Part shown: one piece after another, positions 25,813 through 34,430 of the stretch
Position numbering within the stretch: the first letter of the stretch is position 1
Layout: every line of letters begins with the position of its first letter
Assembly (NCBI GenBank): GCA_037045355.1
Contig: JBAOHO010000013.1
Coordinates: 294,864 to 358,863, forward strand
Direction: 5' to 3'
Length of the DNA: 64,000 bases
Source: Candidatus Nanopelagicales bacterium
GTDB lineage: Bacteria; Actinomycetota; Actinomycetes; S36-B12; GCA-2699445
The notes under the pieces: generated by a model
Told to the model about the DNA's origin: nothing
Database searches by the model: none
Seen by the model: only the letters and a program-made list of their open reading frames with translations
Position numbers and translations under genes: made by a program

Positions 25813-26184
25813 TTAGGACGGTTTTGCTTGTTCCTCGGCGATCTTCGCGTGGACCTCGGTCATGTCGATGTCCTGGACCGCCGAGACAAGTTTGCGTAGT
25901 TCCGGCTCGGGCAGGGCTCCCGCCTGATTGAACAGCACCACCCCGTCGCGAATGACCATGAGCGTGGGGATGGACGAGATGTTGAAGGCTTGCCCCAGCC
26001 CTTGCTGGGCCTCGGTGTCGACCTTGGCGAAAACGATCTCGGGGAAGTCCTCGCTGACCTTCTCGTAGACCGGCCCGAACATGCGGCACGGACCGCACCA
26101 TTCCGCCCAGAAGTCGATCAGGACCATGTCGTTGTTCTGGACGGTGTCGGCGAATGTCGCTTCGTCGAGGGCCACGGTGCTCAC
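25813..26184 (-). CDS. Thioredoxin
   Basis: 123 aa. Active site FWAEWCGPCRMFGP, cis-proline region ISSIPTLMVIRDG. General protein-disulfide reductant in the cytoplasm. The GTG start at 26184 with GGAG 8 nt upstream gives a normal N-terminus; the frame stays open further upstream without homology. It is slightly longer at the C-terminus than classic TrxA. Confidence 0.9.
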   Translation of the reverse strand: MSTVALDEATFADTVQNNDMVLIDFWAEWCGPCRMFGPVYEKVSEDFPEIVFAKVDTEAQQGLGQAFNISSIPTLMVIRDGVVLFNQAGALPEPELRKLVSAVQDIDMTEVHAKIAEEQAKPS

Positions 26185-26342
26185 AGTGCACTCCTTCGTC
26201 TGTTGTCTCGTGCGTCTGTCATCCTGGTGGTGCTGTACCCCAGGGGGTATGAGGGCAAACGCACTGGGCTGCGTCATTGTTCCCCGAGCCCCGCATCGAC
26301 GCACCACGGCTCTGCGTTCTGCAGCCTGCGGTGGGGGCGCAT

Positions 26343-26348
26343 TATCGT
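26343..26348 (+). promoter_or_regulatory. -10 box of a leaderless promoter for the YqgE gene
   Basis: TATCGT, 5 nt (GAGGT), then ATG at 26354. Confidence 0.45.
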
Positions 26349-26353
26349 GAGGT

Positions 26354-26926
26354 ATGGACTGGTTGCCGGAACTCCACCGGCCCCCCCGGAGATCGCCTCA
26401 GCCCGGTGACCTATTGGTGTCGAGTCCCGCGCTGAGCGACCCCCGCTTCCGCCGCACCATTGTCTACCTGCTGCAGCATGACGACGAAGGGTCGGCGGGC
26501 GTCGTCATCAACCGCCGCTTCGAACGCTCCTTGGCTGGCCTCGACCTCCCCGCATGGGTGATCGACTCCGCCGCCGTGCGCGAAGGTGGCCCGGTATCCG
26601 ACGATTCCCTGCTCGCCCTCGCGAGCACCGAGACCGCACCCAGCCATCTGCGTCGAGCGGTGGGGCCCCAGGTGTGTGTCGTCGACTTGGACGAGATCAC
26701 CGACGAGGAGCAGTTCCAACCGCTTCAGCTTTTCGTGGGGTACGCGGGCTGGTCCGGGGGTCAGCTCGCAGGGGAGATCAGTCGTGACGACTGGCTGGTC
26801 GTGTCGGCGGATCCCTACGACGTGTTGACCACCGACCCCGACCGCGTCTGGGATCGGGTCCTGCGCCGGCAGAAGGGGAATATCCGGCTGTGGGCGACAC
26901 TGCCGGAGTCGGTGTCCGCCAACTGA
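26354..26926 (+). CDS. YqgE/AlgH (UPF0301) family protein
   Basis: 190 aa. Family signature GDLLVSSPALSDPRFRRTIV, GVVINRRFERSL, GGPVSDDSLLAL, FVGYAGWSGGQLAGEI. Widespread conserved protein of unknown biochemical role. Complete length. A leaderless start is likely. Confidence 0.9.
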   Translation: MDWLPELHRPPRRSPQPGDLLVSSPALSDPRFRRTIVYLLQHDDEGSAGVVINRRFERSLAGLDLPAWVIDSAAVREGGPVSDDSLLALASTETAPSHLRRAVGPQVCVVDLDEITDEEQFQPLQLFVGYAGWSGGQLAGEISRDDWLVVSADPYDVLTTDPDRVWDRVLRRQKGNIRLWATLPESVSAN

Positions 26927-26946
26927 GTCAGGACGCGATCGGGCAC

Positions 26947-26952
26947 TACAGT
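26947..26952 (+). promoter_or_regulatory. -10 box of a leaderless promoter for the DUF3039 gene
   Basis: TACAGT, 7 nt (GGGCGCC), then ATG at 26960. The GTG at 26951 is inside the box and so is unlikely to be the start. Confidence 0.55.
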
Positions 26953-26959
26953 GGGCGCC

Positions 26960-27232
26960 ATGAGTATCGGACCCACCGACACCCCAGGCCTGGGCGACAC
27001 GCTGCTCGCCGAGCCCGAGACCCGCACGACTGACGGCGGCGACCATGACCGCTTCGCCCACTACGTGCCCAAGGACAAGATCGTCGAGAGCGCGGTCACC
27101 GGCGAGCCAGTGCGGGCACTGTGCGGCAAGATCTGGACCCCAGGACGCGATCCCTCGAAGTACCCGGTTTGCCCCGACTGCCAGCGCATCTACGAAGGGC
27201 TGCCTCCCGGCGGTGACGACTCGGACTCATAG
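26960..27232 (+). CDS. DUF3039 zinc-ribbon protein
   Basis: 90 aa. HDRFAHYVPKDKIVESAV, RALCGKIWTPGRDP and YPVCPDCQRIY match the actinobacterial DUF3039 family; Cys in CGK and CPDC together with His likely bind zinc. In many actinobacteria it neighbours yqgE, as here. Function unknown. Confidence 0.85.
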   Translation: MSIGPTDTPGLGDTLLAEPETRTTDGGDHDRFAHYVPKDKIVESAVTGEPVRALCGKIWTPGRDPSKYPVCPDCQRIYEGLPPGGDDSDS

Positions 27233-27334
27233 GTCGCGGGACTCATAGGTCAGGACTCATCGGCGCGACTCCGGATGCGGTCATGTTGAGCCGTCTCGTC
27301 GGGCGATTCATCAGTGTTGTGTCGCATTCCTCCT

Positions 27335-27361
27335 CCGATTCCGAACCAATCGCCGAATCGG
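27335..27361. promoter_or_regulatory. Inverted repeat upstream of the IclR regulator gene
   Basis: CCGATTC - 13 nt - GAATCGG, about 80 bp before the IclR start. It could be an autoregulatory operator; inference only. Confidence 0.35.
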
Positions 27362-27440
27362 CGTGCCAGGTGCTTTCCTGAGGCCCCCCGATCTGTGCAA
27401 GGTGGGACAGGGAAGTCCGCGATCGTGAAGGGTGGTATCG

Positions 27441-28085
27441 ATGCCTGCCGAGACCAGCCAGACGCTGGACCGCGGCCTGCGCGTCCTCGAGGTGCTATCC
27501 GACAATCCGGCCGGCATGACAGTGACGGAGTTGGCGAACGCCTTGGGCGTGTCGCGCACGATCGTCTACCGGCTCGTCGTCACGCTCGAGTTGCACGGGT
27601 TCCTGCGTCGCGCCCATGACGGACGTTGTCGGCTGGGCGTTGCGGCGCTGTCGCTCGCGCGTCAGATCCAACCGATGGTCCGCGATGCCGCCGTGCCATC
27701 GCTGCGGCGACTGGCCGAGCAGGTCAACGCCACCGCTCACCTCACCCTGGTCGACGGCTCCGAGGCGCTGGCCGTTGCAGTCGTCGAGCCAGCTCGTTCG
27801 GATTTGCACGGCACTTTCCGGGTCGGCGCGCGCACTCCACTCGACCGAGGTGTCGCTGGTCGTGCCGCGATCGCCACGCGTGCCTCAGGGCGCCCGCTGG
27901 AACCCGGCTGGGTGATTTCGGGTGGCGATCCCGCGCACGGTGGCTACGCGGTGGCTGCCCCCTTGATCGGCGTGGTCGGCTTCGAGGCCTCGGTCGGAGT
28001 CGTGTCCATGACGGAACTCGACACCGCGGTCGTCGGTCCGAAGGTGGTCGCAGCGTCCAACGACATCGCCCGCGCCTTGCGCTGA
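27441..28085 (+). CDS. IclR-family transcriptional regulator
   Basis: 214 aa. N-terminal winged helix-turn-helix (QTLDRGLRVLEVLSD, TVTELANALGVSRTIVYRL) and a C-terminal effector domain (TAHLTLVDGSEALAVAVVE, PLDRGVAGRAAIA). It is shorter than typical IclR proteins (about 250), the effector domain being trimmed. ATG at 27441 preferred; GTG at 27432 is possible. No co-regulated catabolic operon adjoins it, so the target is unknown. Confidence 0.85.
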   Translation: MPAETSQTLDRGLRVLEVLSDNPAGMTVTELANALGVSRTIVYRLVVTLELHGFLRRAHDGRCRLGVAALSLARQIQPMVRDAAVPSLRRLAEQVNATAHLTLVDGSEALAVAVVEPARSDLHGTFRVGARTPLDRGVAGRAAIATRASGRPLEPGWVISGGDPAHGGYAVAAPLIGVVGFEASVGVVSMTELDTAVVGPKVVAASNDIARALR

Positions 28086-28149
28086 TCCCTGGGTTGACCC
28101 CGTGGGGCGTCCGCGAGCTGCAGGAGCATCTCGAAGTCCCGATGGGCTG

Positions 28150-29493
28150 TCAGCGGCAACCTGTGATGGCAGTGGCGATCCGGTCCACGCCGGCCCTGGT
28201 GGCATCGATCGACGCCCATGAGGGCTTGTTGTTCACCACGATGGCGAAGGCCCTCAGTTTGCCGTCAGTGGAACTGGTGATCCCGGACAGTGCCACCACG
28301 TCGCTCAGGGTTCCGGTCTTGGCCATGATCCGACCTGCCGCACATGACGTTGCGCGGTCTCGGAACCGGCTTCCCAGCGTGCCGGTCTTGCCGGCGATCG
28401 GATATGACGAAGTGCGAAATCCCGTGGCGAGCCGTGGATCTCTCGGGTCGACCGCGGCGCGGGTGATGCTCACCAGCGTCTTGGTGGTCACTCGATCGGC
28501 TCGTGACAGCCCGCTGCCGTCAGCGGGCGAGAAGGAACGCATGGCGATGTCCAGCTCCGCGAGTTCGTCCCGGACGGCCTGGGCCGCCGCTCCCGCAGTG
28601 GTGGCGGAACCCCGCGCCAATGCCACATGACGGATGACGTTCTCGGCGATCGAGTTGTCGGAGTAGGTGAGCATGGGGGAGAGAACTTCGGCCATCGTGT
28701 GTCCGGCGAAGCGGGCGATCTCCGTGGACCCTTGTCCGGCCGAACCACGTGAGGCGCCGGGGTCGACCGGGACGCCTTTGCTCTTGAGTCGTTTGCGGAA
28801 GAACTTGGCGGCGTCGGCCGAGGGATCCGCCACCGGTGCCAGGTCGCGCGTGAGCGCCGTGGGGCGCGAGGCGTAGGCCGTGTAGTAACTGGGCATCCAC
28901 CCGCGAGGAGACTGCGGGGCAGCGAACAACGAATCGTCGTAAGTGACGTCGTACTTCTGGTCCCGGTCGCCCGACAATCGCTCGGCGACCCTTTGGGCGA
29001 GTTCGTCGAGATTCGCCGAACTCAACAGTGCGTCGCCGCCCCCGACCACAGTGATGGTGCCTTCGTCCTCGTTGAGGCGCACGACCGTCGGCATCAAATG
29101 GTCAGGTCCGACCGCGGAAAGCGCTGCCAACGCGGTCGCTGTCTTCTGTGTCGAAGCGGGGATCATCCCGACGTTGGAACGGTGTGCGAACTCCACCGTT
29201 CCGGACGCCAGGTCTTCCACGCGGACCGAGACATTCGAACCCAATGCGTCCAGCCCGAGTCGGCGGTTGAGCCGCTTGCGCATGGTCGCCAGGTAGTCCT
29301 CGCTGGTGGTCGTGGCCGGCGCCTGAATGGAGGTCGGGATCGCGCCCGTGACCCCAGTGGGCCACGGTGGGACTCGCGTCGAGGTGGCGTTCGCTCCGGG
29401 CGTCGGCAGGGTCAGGACGAGGCCCACGGCCAGTGCCGTGACAGCCCCTTTCAGCGTTCGAGTGGTCGTCATCTTCTGCGGGTGTGAGATCAC
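28150..29493 (-). CDS. dacB: D-alanyl-D-alanine carboxypeptidase / endopeptidase (PBP4, peptidase S13)
   Basis: 447 aa. Signal peptide, then penicillin-binding motifs: STQK (SxxK), SDNS (SxN) and KTGTLS; RLGLDALGSNVSVRVEDL is also typical. Trims peptidoglycan cross-links or stem peptides outside the membrane. The GTG at 29493 has TAGGTT 6 nt upstream, suggesting a leaderless mRNA; ATG at 29472 is the alternative. Confidence 0.9.
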   Translation of the reverse strand: MISHPQKMTTTRTLKGAVTALAVGLVLTLPTPGANATSTRVPPWPTGVTGAIPTSIQAPATTTSEDYLATMRKRLNRRLGLDALGSNVSVRVEDLASGTVEFAHRSNVGMIPASTQKTATALAALSAVGPDHLMPTVVRLNEDEGTITVVGGGDALLSSANLDELAQRVAERLSGDRDQKYDVTYDDSLFAAPQSPRGWMPSYYTAYASRPTALTRDLAPVADPSADAAKFFRKRLKSKGVPVDPGASRGSAGQGSTEIARFAGHTMAEVLSPMLTYSDNSIAENVIRHVALARGSATTAGAAAQAVRDELAELDIAMRSFSPADGSGLSRADRVTTKTLVSITRAAVDPRDPRLATGFRTSSYPIAGKTGTLGSRFRDRATSCAAGRIMAKTGTLSDVVALSGITSSTDGKLRAFAIVVNNKPSWASIDATRAGVDRIATAITGCR

Positions 29494-29499
29494 GGTGGG

Positions 29500-29505
29500 A
29501 ACCTA
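29500..29505 (-). promoter_or_regulatory. -10 box of a leaderless promoter for dacB
   Basis: TAGGTT, 6 nt (CCCACC), then GTG at 29493. Confidence 0.5.
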
Positions 29506-29554
29506 CCCCTGGGTCGCCGGGCGTCTGGGCCAGAGTTGCATACGTTTCGTTAAT

Positions 29555-29666
29555 CGGAGGAATTGGCTCGGTATCCGGAGGCCTTGGCTCGGTATCCGGA
29601 GGCCTTGGCTCGGTATCCGGAGGCCTTGGCTCGGTATCCGGAGGCCTTGGCTCGGTATCCGGAGGG
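29555..29666. repeat. 21-bp tandem repeat array, five copies, intergenic
   Basis: Units start at 29555, 29576, 29597, 29618 and 29639 and read CGGAGGCCTTGGCTCGGTAT plus one base; the first copy is diverged (GGAATTGG). It lies 50 bp from the dacB start, in the divergent region. Confidence 0.95.
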
Positions 29667-29730
29667 ATCCGGCACCGTGTGCGGAACGTCTGACAGGCAG
29701 GTGAACGGCGAACTGGGGGAGAGAAGGCGG

Positions 29731-29760
29731 CCGGAAGGCGCCGGAAGGCGCCGGAAGGCG
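29731..29760. repeat. 10-bp tandem repeat, three perfect copies
   Basis: CCGGAAGGCG three times in succession, preceded by a partial copy; about 100 bp before the GH18 gene. Confidence 0.85.
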
Positions 29761-29863
29761 GCGAGATGGTGGGAAATGGTGCCATTTGTCCTGGTAACGG
29801 ACATTTTGGATGTGCTGCGAGCCGATGAGACACGCGGCCACGCAGGTGAGTGAGGATAGACGG

Positions 29864-31132
29864 ATGCAGCGAACTAAGAGTCGACGGCGCCACGTCGCCG
29901 CCCTGGTCCTGGCCACTGCTGTCGCCTTGGTCACGGGCATGACCGGGTCCGTCGCCGGCGCCGCAGAGAAGTCCCGCGCCGTCAGCGGCTGGTTCGGCTA
30001 CTGGACTTCGCCTCAGGACATGATCGAGATCGCCCAGGGCAGCAACGGTGTGCTCGGCGAGGTCAACATCTTCTGGTGGAGCTACCACGGCAGCGACAAC
30101 CCCGTGTGCACCACAACACTCTCCTGCCCGTCCCCGTCCGCGACACCGTGGGCCTCTCAGGCGCTGCTCAAGTCGGCTCGTGGTCTGCAGGCCCAAGGCA
30201 TCGAGGTCTACGCCACCCACACCGATCTCGACGGCGCGCGCGCGGGCAGTCTGTCGGGTTACCTGGCCAAGAAGGCCAACCGGCGCGCCATCGCGGACAA
30301 GCTCACGGATTGGGCGGTCAAGTCCGGCGTCGACGGCGTCGACCTCGACTGGGAGAACTTCGCGTTCAACGACGGCAGCAGCTCCTGGGCCACGACGCGA
30401 CCTCGGCTGACCAACGCCGTGAAAATCCTCGGCAAGCGCCTGCATGCGCAGGGCTTGAAACTCTCCGTCACCGTGCCCGGTGGCTACAAACCGTTCCTCA
30501 GCGACGGCAGTCCCAACCCGGGCGGCGGTTACACCGTGTACGACTGGGCTGCCCTGGCCCCTCACGTCGACCGATTGCGGCTGATGACCTACGACTACTC
30601 GTGGGATCGCCCTGGCCCCATCGGTCCGCACGGTTGGACTCGCGATGTGGCTCGGAGCGCCGTTGCCCAGGTCGGCCAGGAGAACGCCGCCAAGATCTAC
30701 ATCGGACTGCACCAGTACGGCAAGGCCTGGTACGACCGCGACGACAGTGACGACTACATCACCATTGGCCAGTGTGACCCCCGGTGGCAGCCGGATGGGC
30801 AGGATGGGGTCTCGCTGACTCCCGACGAAGCGATCGAGTTGGCGCAGGACAAGGGCGTCACCCGGCGCTTCGACAAGCCGTCGAAGGAATGGACCTTCAC
30901 GTACACGAAGACCGAGGCCGGTCATTGGACCAACGACAAGGGCAAGCGGCGCACCGCTGAGTGTGAGGTCCAAAAGGTCGTCTGGTACGGCGGCACGCGC
31001 ACCGGAGTCGGCCGGATGAAGATCGTGCGGCAGACCAAGATCGGTGGCATCGCGATCTGGAATCTCGCCAGCCTCGACGCTGGATTCTTCCCGGCGCTGA
31101 AACCCTTCGTGTCGGCGCAGAACAAGCGCTAG
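29864..31132 (+). CDS. Secreted glycoside hydrolase family 18-like protein
   Basis: 422 aa with a signal peptide (about 32 residues). The TIM-barrel catalytic motif DxxDxDxE is present as DGVDLDWENF, with LRLMTYDYSW and GIAIWNLASLD typical of GH18. Probable chitinase or endo-N-acetylglucosaminidase acting on cell wall or environmental glycans. Four Cys in the mature protein. GTGAGG precedes the ATG by 8–9 nt. No carbohydrate-binding module is seen. Confidence 0.8.
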   Translation: MQRTKSRRRHVAALVLATAVALVTGMTGSVAGAAEKSRAVSGWFGYWTSPQDMIEIAQGSNGVLGEVNIFWWSYHGSDNPVCTTTLSCPSPSATPWASQALLKSARGLQAQGIEVYATHTDLDGARAGSLSGYLAKKANRRAIADKLTDWAVKSGVDGVDLDWENFAFNDGSSSWATTRPRLTNAVKILGKRLHAQGLKLSVTVPGGYKPFLSDGSPNPGGGYTVYDWAALAPHVDRLRLMTYDYSWDRPGPIGPHGWTRDVARSAVAQVGQENAAKIYIGLHQYGKAWYDRDDSDDYITIGQCDPRWQPDGQDGVSLTPDEAIELAQDKGVTRRFDKPSKEWTFTYTKTEAGHWTNDKGKRRTAECEVQKVVWYGGTRTGVGRMKIVRQTKIGGIAIWNLASLDAGFFPALKPFVSAQNKR

Positions 31133-31207
31133 CCCTCAGGGGGCCCAGTCAACCCCCCCGGCATCCAGTCAGCGTCGCGTTGCGAACGCTCATGGCACCA
31201 TTGGGCC

Positions 31208-31492
31208 GTGACCGCTGTCCCGGAAGTTGTCGAGCAGGCCGACACCGAAGTCGTGCCCGACCGACCGTGGGTGACAGTCGTGTGGAACGACCCCGTCAAC
31301 CTCATGGAATACGTCACTCACGTGTTCATGTCCTACTTCGGCTATGACCGGGACAAGGCAACCGCGCTGATGCTCGATGTCCACAACGAGGGCCGGGCCG
31401 CGGTGAGCAATGGTTCGCGCGAAGAGATGGAGCGAGACGTCGAGGCCATGCATGGGTACGGACTGTGGGCCACCCTGGTCAAAGACGACTAG
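31208..31492 (+). CDS. clpS: ATP-dependent Clp protease adaptor ClpS
   Basis: 94 aa. Signature WVTVVWNDPVNLMEYVTHVF, GYDRDKATALMLDVHNEGRA and MHGYGLWATL. Delivers N-degron substrates to ClpC/ClpA. First gene of a block that follows mycobacterial Rv1331 onward. GTG start. Confidence 0.95.
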   Translation: MTAVPEVVEQADTEVVPDRPWVTVVWNDPVNLMEYVTHVFMSYFGYDRDKATALMLDVHNEGRAAVSNGSREEMERDVEAMHGYGLWATLVKDD

Positions 31493-31573
31493 GGGCGTCA
31501 GCGAGCTCGGCGCACGAACGATGCGAGACGCGACAAACGACACGCGACAAAGAGACAGGCGCGAAAGGAAGAC

Positions 31574-32147
31574 ATGGTGTTCGGCACCCGGCGGGGATTC
31601 GTGTCCGGAAGACGCGGTCTGCAACTGAGACTGGAGGGAAACGAGGCAGCAGTGCTGGCTGAGTTGCTGACCCAGTTGGAGGCGATGGTCGAACCGGTCG
31701 AGCCCGACGGATCCCACCCCCTAGAGGAGCTTGCTGCGCACTTCGGAACCACAGCGACCGGACGACCCAGCCCTGCTCAGGCTGTTCCCCGACGGCTACC
31801 TGGACGACCCGGAGGCAGCCGGTGAGTTTCGACGCTTCACCGAGCGGGGCCTGCGAGAGCAAAAGCACGGACGGCTCACGACTGCCACTGAACTGTTGAG
31901 CACCATCCCCAGCGGTGACCAAGTGCACGATGTTGCGGTCTCCCCCGACCAGGCGGAGGCATTCCTGGGGGTCCTCAACGATCTACGACTGGTGTTGGGG
32001 GTACGGCTCGGGATCGTGTCCGACGACCAGGATGTGACCGAAGACTGGGCTGACGACGATCCCCGGGTCGCGACCTTCGCGGCGTACCAGTGGCTTACCT
32101 GGCTGCAGGCCAGTTTGCTCGATGTCATGGCCACAGGCAGGCGCTGA
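31574..32147 (+). CDS. DUF2017 protein (AosR-like), one extra base
   Basis: About 190 aa after repair. N-terminal GLQLRLEGNEAAVLAELL, C-terminal LFPDGYLDDPEAAGEFRRF, TERGLREQK and QWLTWLQASLLD. The M. tuberculosis homologue Rv1332 (AosR) is described as a redox sensor acting with SigH on mec–cysO–cysM, and here too the gene abuts mec. The frame changes once; ACC-g-GAC near 31760 restores DDPALLRLF. AAAGGA before the ATG at 31574. The stop overlaps the mec start (TGATG). Confidence 0.75.
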
Positions 32148-32564
32148 TGCTTCGTATCGATCAGGAGATCGCCGACCGGATCATCGCCCACGCCCGAGCC
32201 GACCATCCGGACGAGGCGTGCGGAGTGGTGGCCGGCCCGGTGGGAAGTGACCGACCCGAGCGTTTCGTTCCCATGCTCAACGCCGCCCGGTCACCCACGT
32301 TCTACGAGTTCGACTCGATGGACTTGCTGCGTCTTTACCGGGACATGGACGACCGCGGTGAGGAACCAGTGGTCATCTACCACTCGCATACGGCCACCGA
32401 AGCCTTTCCGTCACGCACCGACATCTCCTACGCCTCGGAACCCCATGCACACTACGTCCTGGTCTCGACCCGTGAGACGGGATCGGAGGCCGGGTCCGGC
32501 GGAGTTCCGTTCGTTTCGGATCATCGACGGGAACGTCACGGAGGAGCCTGTCGAGTTCATCTGA
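32147..32564 (+). CDS. mec: JAMM/MPN metallopeptidase (Mec-like), one extra base
   Basis: About 138 aa after repair. The zinc motif HSHTATEAFPSRTD (HxH-x7-S-x2-D) is intact, with an upstream Glu. In mycobacteria Mec releases cysteine from the sulfur-carrier protein CysO. The frame breaks near 32511, where GGC-g-GAG restores the end FRSFRIIDGNVTEEPVEFI. It is followed after 87 bp by cysM, with no cysO in between. Confidence 0.8.
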
Positions 32565-32651
32565 CCGAAGGCCAGGGAATCCGTCGGACCGACCCACTGT
32601 TGGAGCCGACGACAAGGAAGCGAGACGTACATGCGGTTGGCGGGCTGAGCA

Positions 32652-33599
32652 TTGCGCTACGACTCTCTGCTCGACTCTGTGGGGCACACCCCCTTGGTCG
32701 GGTTACCGAGGCTGTCTCCGAGTGCCGATGTGCGCTTGTGGGCCAAGCTCGAGGACCGCAATCCGACGGGGTCGGTCAAGGATCGGCCGGCCCTGGCGAT
32801 GATCGAGGACGCCGAGGCGCGCGGTGTCCTGAGCCCCGGTGCCACGATCCTGGAACCCACCAGCGGAAATACCGGCATCTCCTTGGCCATGGCGGCGCGC
32901 ACGAAGGGCTACCGGCTCATCGTGGTCATGCCCCGCAACACGTCACGTGAGCGAACCGAGTTACTCAAAATGTGGGGCGCCGAGATCATCTACTCCGACC
33001 CCGTCGGAGGATCGAACGAGGCAGTCCGGGTCGCGAAGGAACTGGCCGCACAGCGCCCTGACCACGTCATGCTGTACCAGTACGGCAACGAGGCAAACGC
33101 AGCGGCGCACTACCGCACGACCGGTCCCGAACTCCTCGCCGACCTTCCCGAGATCACCCACTTCGTCGCCGGGCTGGGTACCTCGGGGACGTTGATGGGC
33201 GTCGGCCGGTACTTGCGCGAAGAGCGACCGGATATCGCGATCGTCGCAGCGGAACCGCGCTACGGGGAGTTGGTCTACGGGCTACGCAACCTCGAAGAAG
33301 GGTTCGTCCCGGAACTCTACGATCCGCAGGTCCTGACCTCGCGGGTTTCCGTGGGCCCGCGCGACGCTGTCCAGCGGACGCGGGAACTGATGGACCGCGA
33401 GGGGATCTGGGCAGGGATCTCCACCGGGGCGATTCTGCACGCCGCACTGGCTGTGGGAGCGCGTGCGGTCCGCGACGGGGTCCAAGCCGACATCGCGTTC
33501 ATCGTGTGTGATGGCGGCTGGAAGTACCTGTCGACCGGGGCCTATGTCGGTCCCCTCGACGATGCCCAGCGGGCCCTCGACGATCAGATCTGGGCGTGA
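32652..33599 (+). CDS. cysM: Cysteine synthase, CysM type
   Basis: 315 aa PLP enzyme. Catalytic Lys in NPTGSVKDRPA, phosphate loop EPTSGNTGISLA, and GLGTSGTLMGVGRYL. The C-terminal part resembles the O-phosphoserine/CysO-dependent mycobacterial enzyme. TTG start: an in-frame TGA lies two codons upstream and the N-terminus RYDSLLDSVGHTPLVG is standard. The stop overlaps murI (GTGA). Confidence 0.9.
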   Translation: MRYDSLLDSVGHTPLVGLPRLSPSADVRLWAKLEDRNPTGSVKDRPALAMIEDAEARGVLSPGATILEPTSGNTGISLAMAARTKGYRLIVVMPRNTSRERTELLKMWGAEIIYSDPVGGSNEAVRVAKELAAQRPDHVMLYQYGNEANAAAHYRTTGPELLADLPEITHFVAGLGTSGTLMGVGRYLREERPDIAIVAAEPRYGELVYGLRNLEEGFVPELYDPQVLTSRVSVGPRDAVQRTRELMDREGIWAGISTGAILHAALAVGARAVRDGVQADIAFIVCDGGWKYLSTGAYVGPLDDAQRALDDQIWA

Positions 33600-34426
33600 G
33601 AATGGACGCACCGATCGGCATCTTCGACTCCGGCGTGGGCGGTCTCACCGTGGCTCGGTCGGTGCTGGACCAGTTGCCACACGAGCCCATCGTGTATGTG
33701 GGTGACACCGCTCGGGGTCCCTATGGCCCCCGGCCGCTCGCCCAGGTGCGTGAGTACGCGCTCGAGGTCATGGACCATCTGGTGGACGAGGGCGTCAAGA
33801 TTCTGGTCATCGCCTGTAACTCCGCGTCCGCGGCGGTGCTGCGCGACGCCCGGGAGCGGTACCGGGTGCCGGTCGTCGAAGTGATCCAACCCGCCGTACG
33901 TCGGGCGGTCAGCGCCACCCGCAATCAGCGGGTGGGCGTCATCGGCACAACAGCAACGGTGACATCACAGGCCTATGACGATGCCTTCGCGGCAGCGACG
34001 CATCTGCAGTTGTACTCCCAGGCGTGCCCATTGTTCGTCGAGTACGTCGAGGCGGGTGTGACCGGCGGCTCGGAGTTGCTCGATGTCACGCGGCAGTACC
34101 TGCAGCCTTTGCAGGAAGCAGACGTCGACACGCTGGTGCTCGGATGCACCCACTACCCGTTGCTCACCGGTGTGGTGTCGTACGTCATGGGCGACGCAGT
34201 GACCTTGGTCAGCAGCGCCGAGGAAACCGCGAAGGATGTCTACCGGGTACTCGCCGCCAACGACCTGCTGCGAGCCGATTCGGAACCCGCTCCGGTGCAC
34301 AGGTTCTTGGCGACCGGGGACCCGGAACCCTTCGAACGGCTCGGCCGTCGATTCCTCGGCCCGGAGATCGGTGACGTAGGTCATGCGCCCGTGGAAATGG
34401 AAGGCTCCCCGGCGCAGTTAGGGTGA
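33596..34426 (+). CDS. murI: Glutamate racemase
   Basis: 276 aa. GIFDSGVGGLTVARS, catalytic Cys pair in ACNSAS and GCTHYPLL, and VYVGDTARGPYGPR. Makes D-glutamate for peptidoglycan. GTG at 33596 overlaps the cysM stop; ATG at 33602 is the alternative start. Both cysteines are present. Confidence 0.95.
   Translation: MRMDAPIGIFDSGVGGLTVARSVLDQLPHEPIVYVGDTARGPYGPRPLAQVREYALEVMDHLVDEGVKILVIACNSASAAVLRDARERYRVPVVEVIQPAVRRAVSATRNQRVGVIGTTATVTSQAYDDAFAAATHLQLYSQACPLFVEYVEAGVTGGSELLDVTRQYLQPLQEADVDTLVLGCTHYPLLTGVVSYVMGDAVTLVSSAEETAKDVYRVLAANDLLRADSEPAPVHRFLATGDPEPFERLGRRFLGPEIGDVGHAPVEMEGSPAQLG
34419..34424 (+). promoter_or_regulatory. -10 box of a leaderless promoter for the MBL-fold gene
   Basis: TAGGGT, 6 nt, GTG at 34431; it overlaps the last murI codons. 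Confidence 0.5.
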
Positions 34427-34430
34427 TCTT

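Larger units (their letters stand above)
29494..29863. other. 370-bp divergent intergenic region filled by two repeat arrays
   Basis: Between dacB and the GH18 gene. It holds the 21-bp array (29555–29666) and a 10-bp array (29731–29760). Open frames here come from the repeats and are not supported as genes. Confidence 0.6.

Noticed and set aside
29494..30973. Long minus-strand frame over the GH18 gene and repeats
   Set aside because: It is the shadow of the GH18 gene and of the repeat array, which has no stops.
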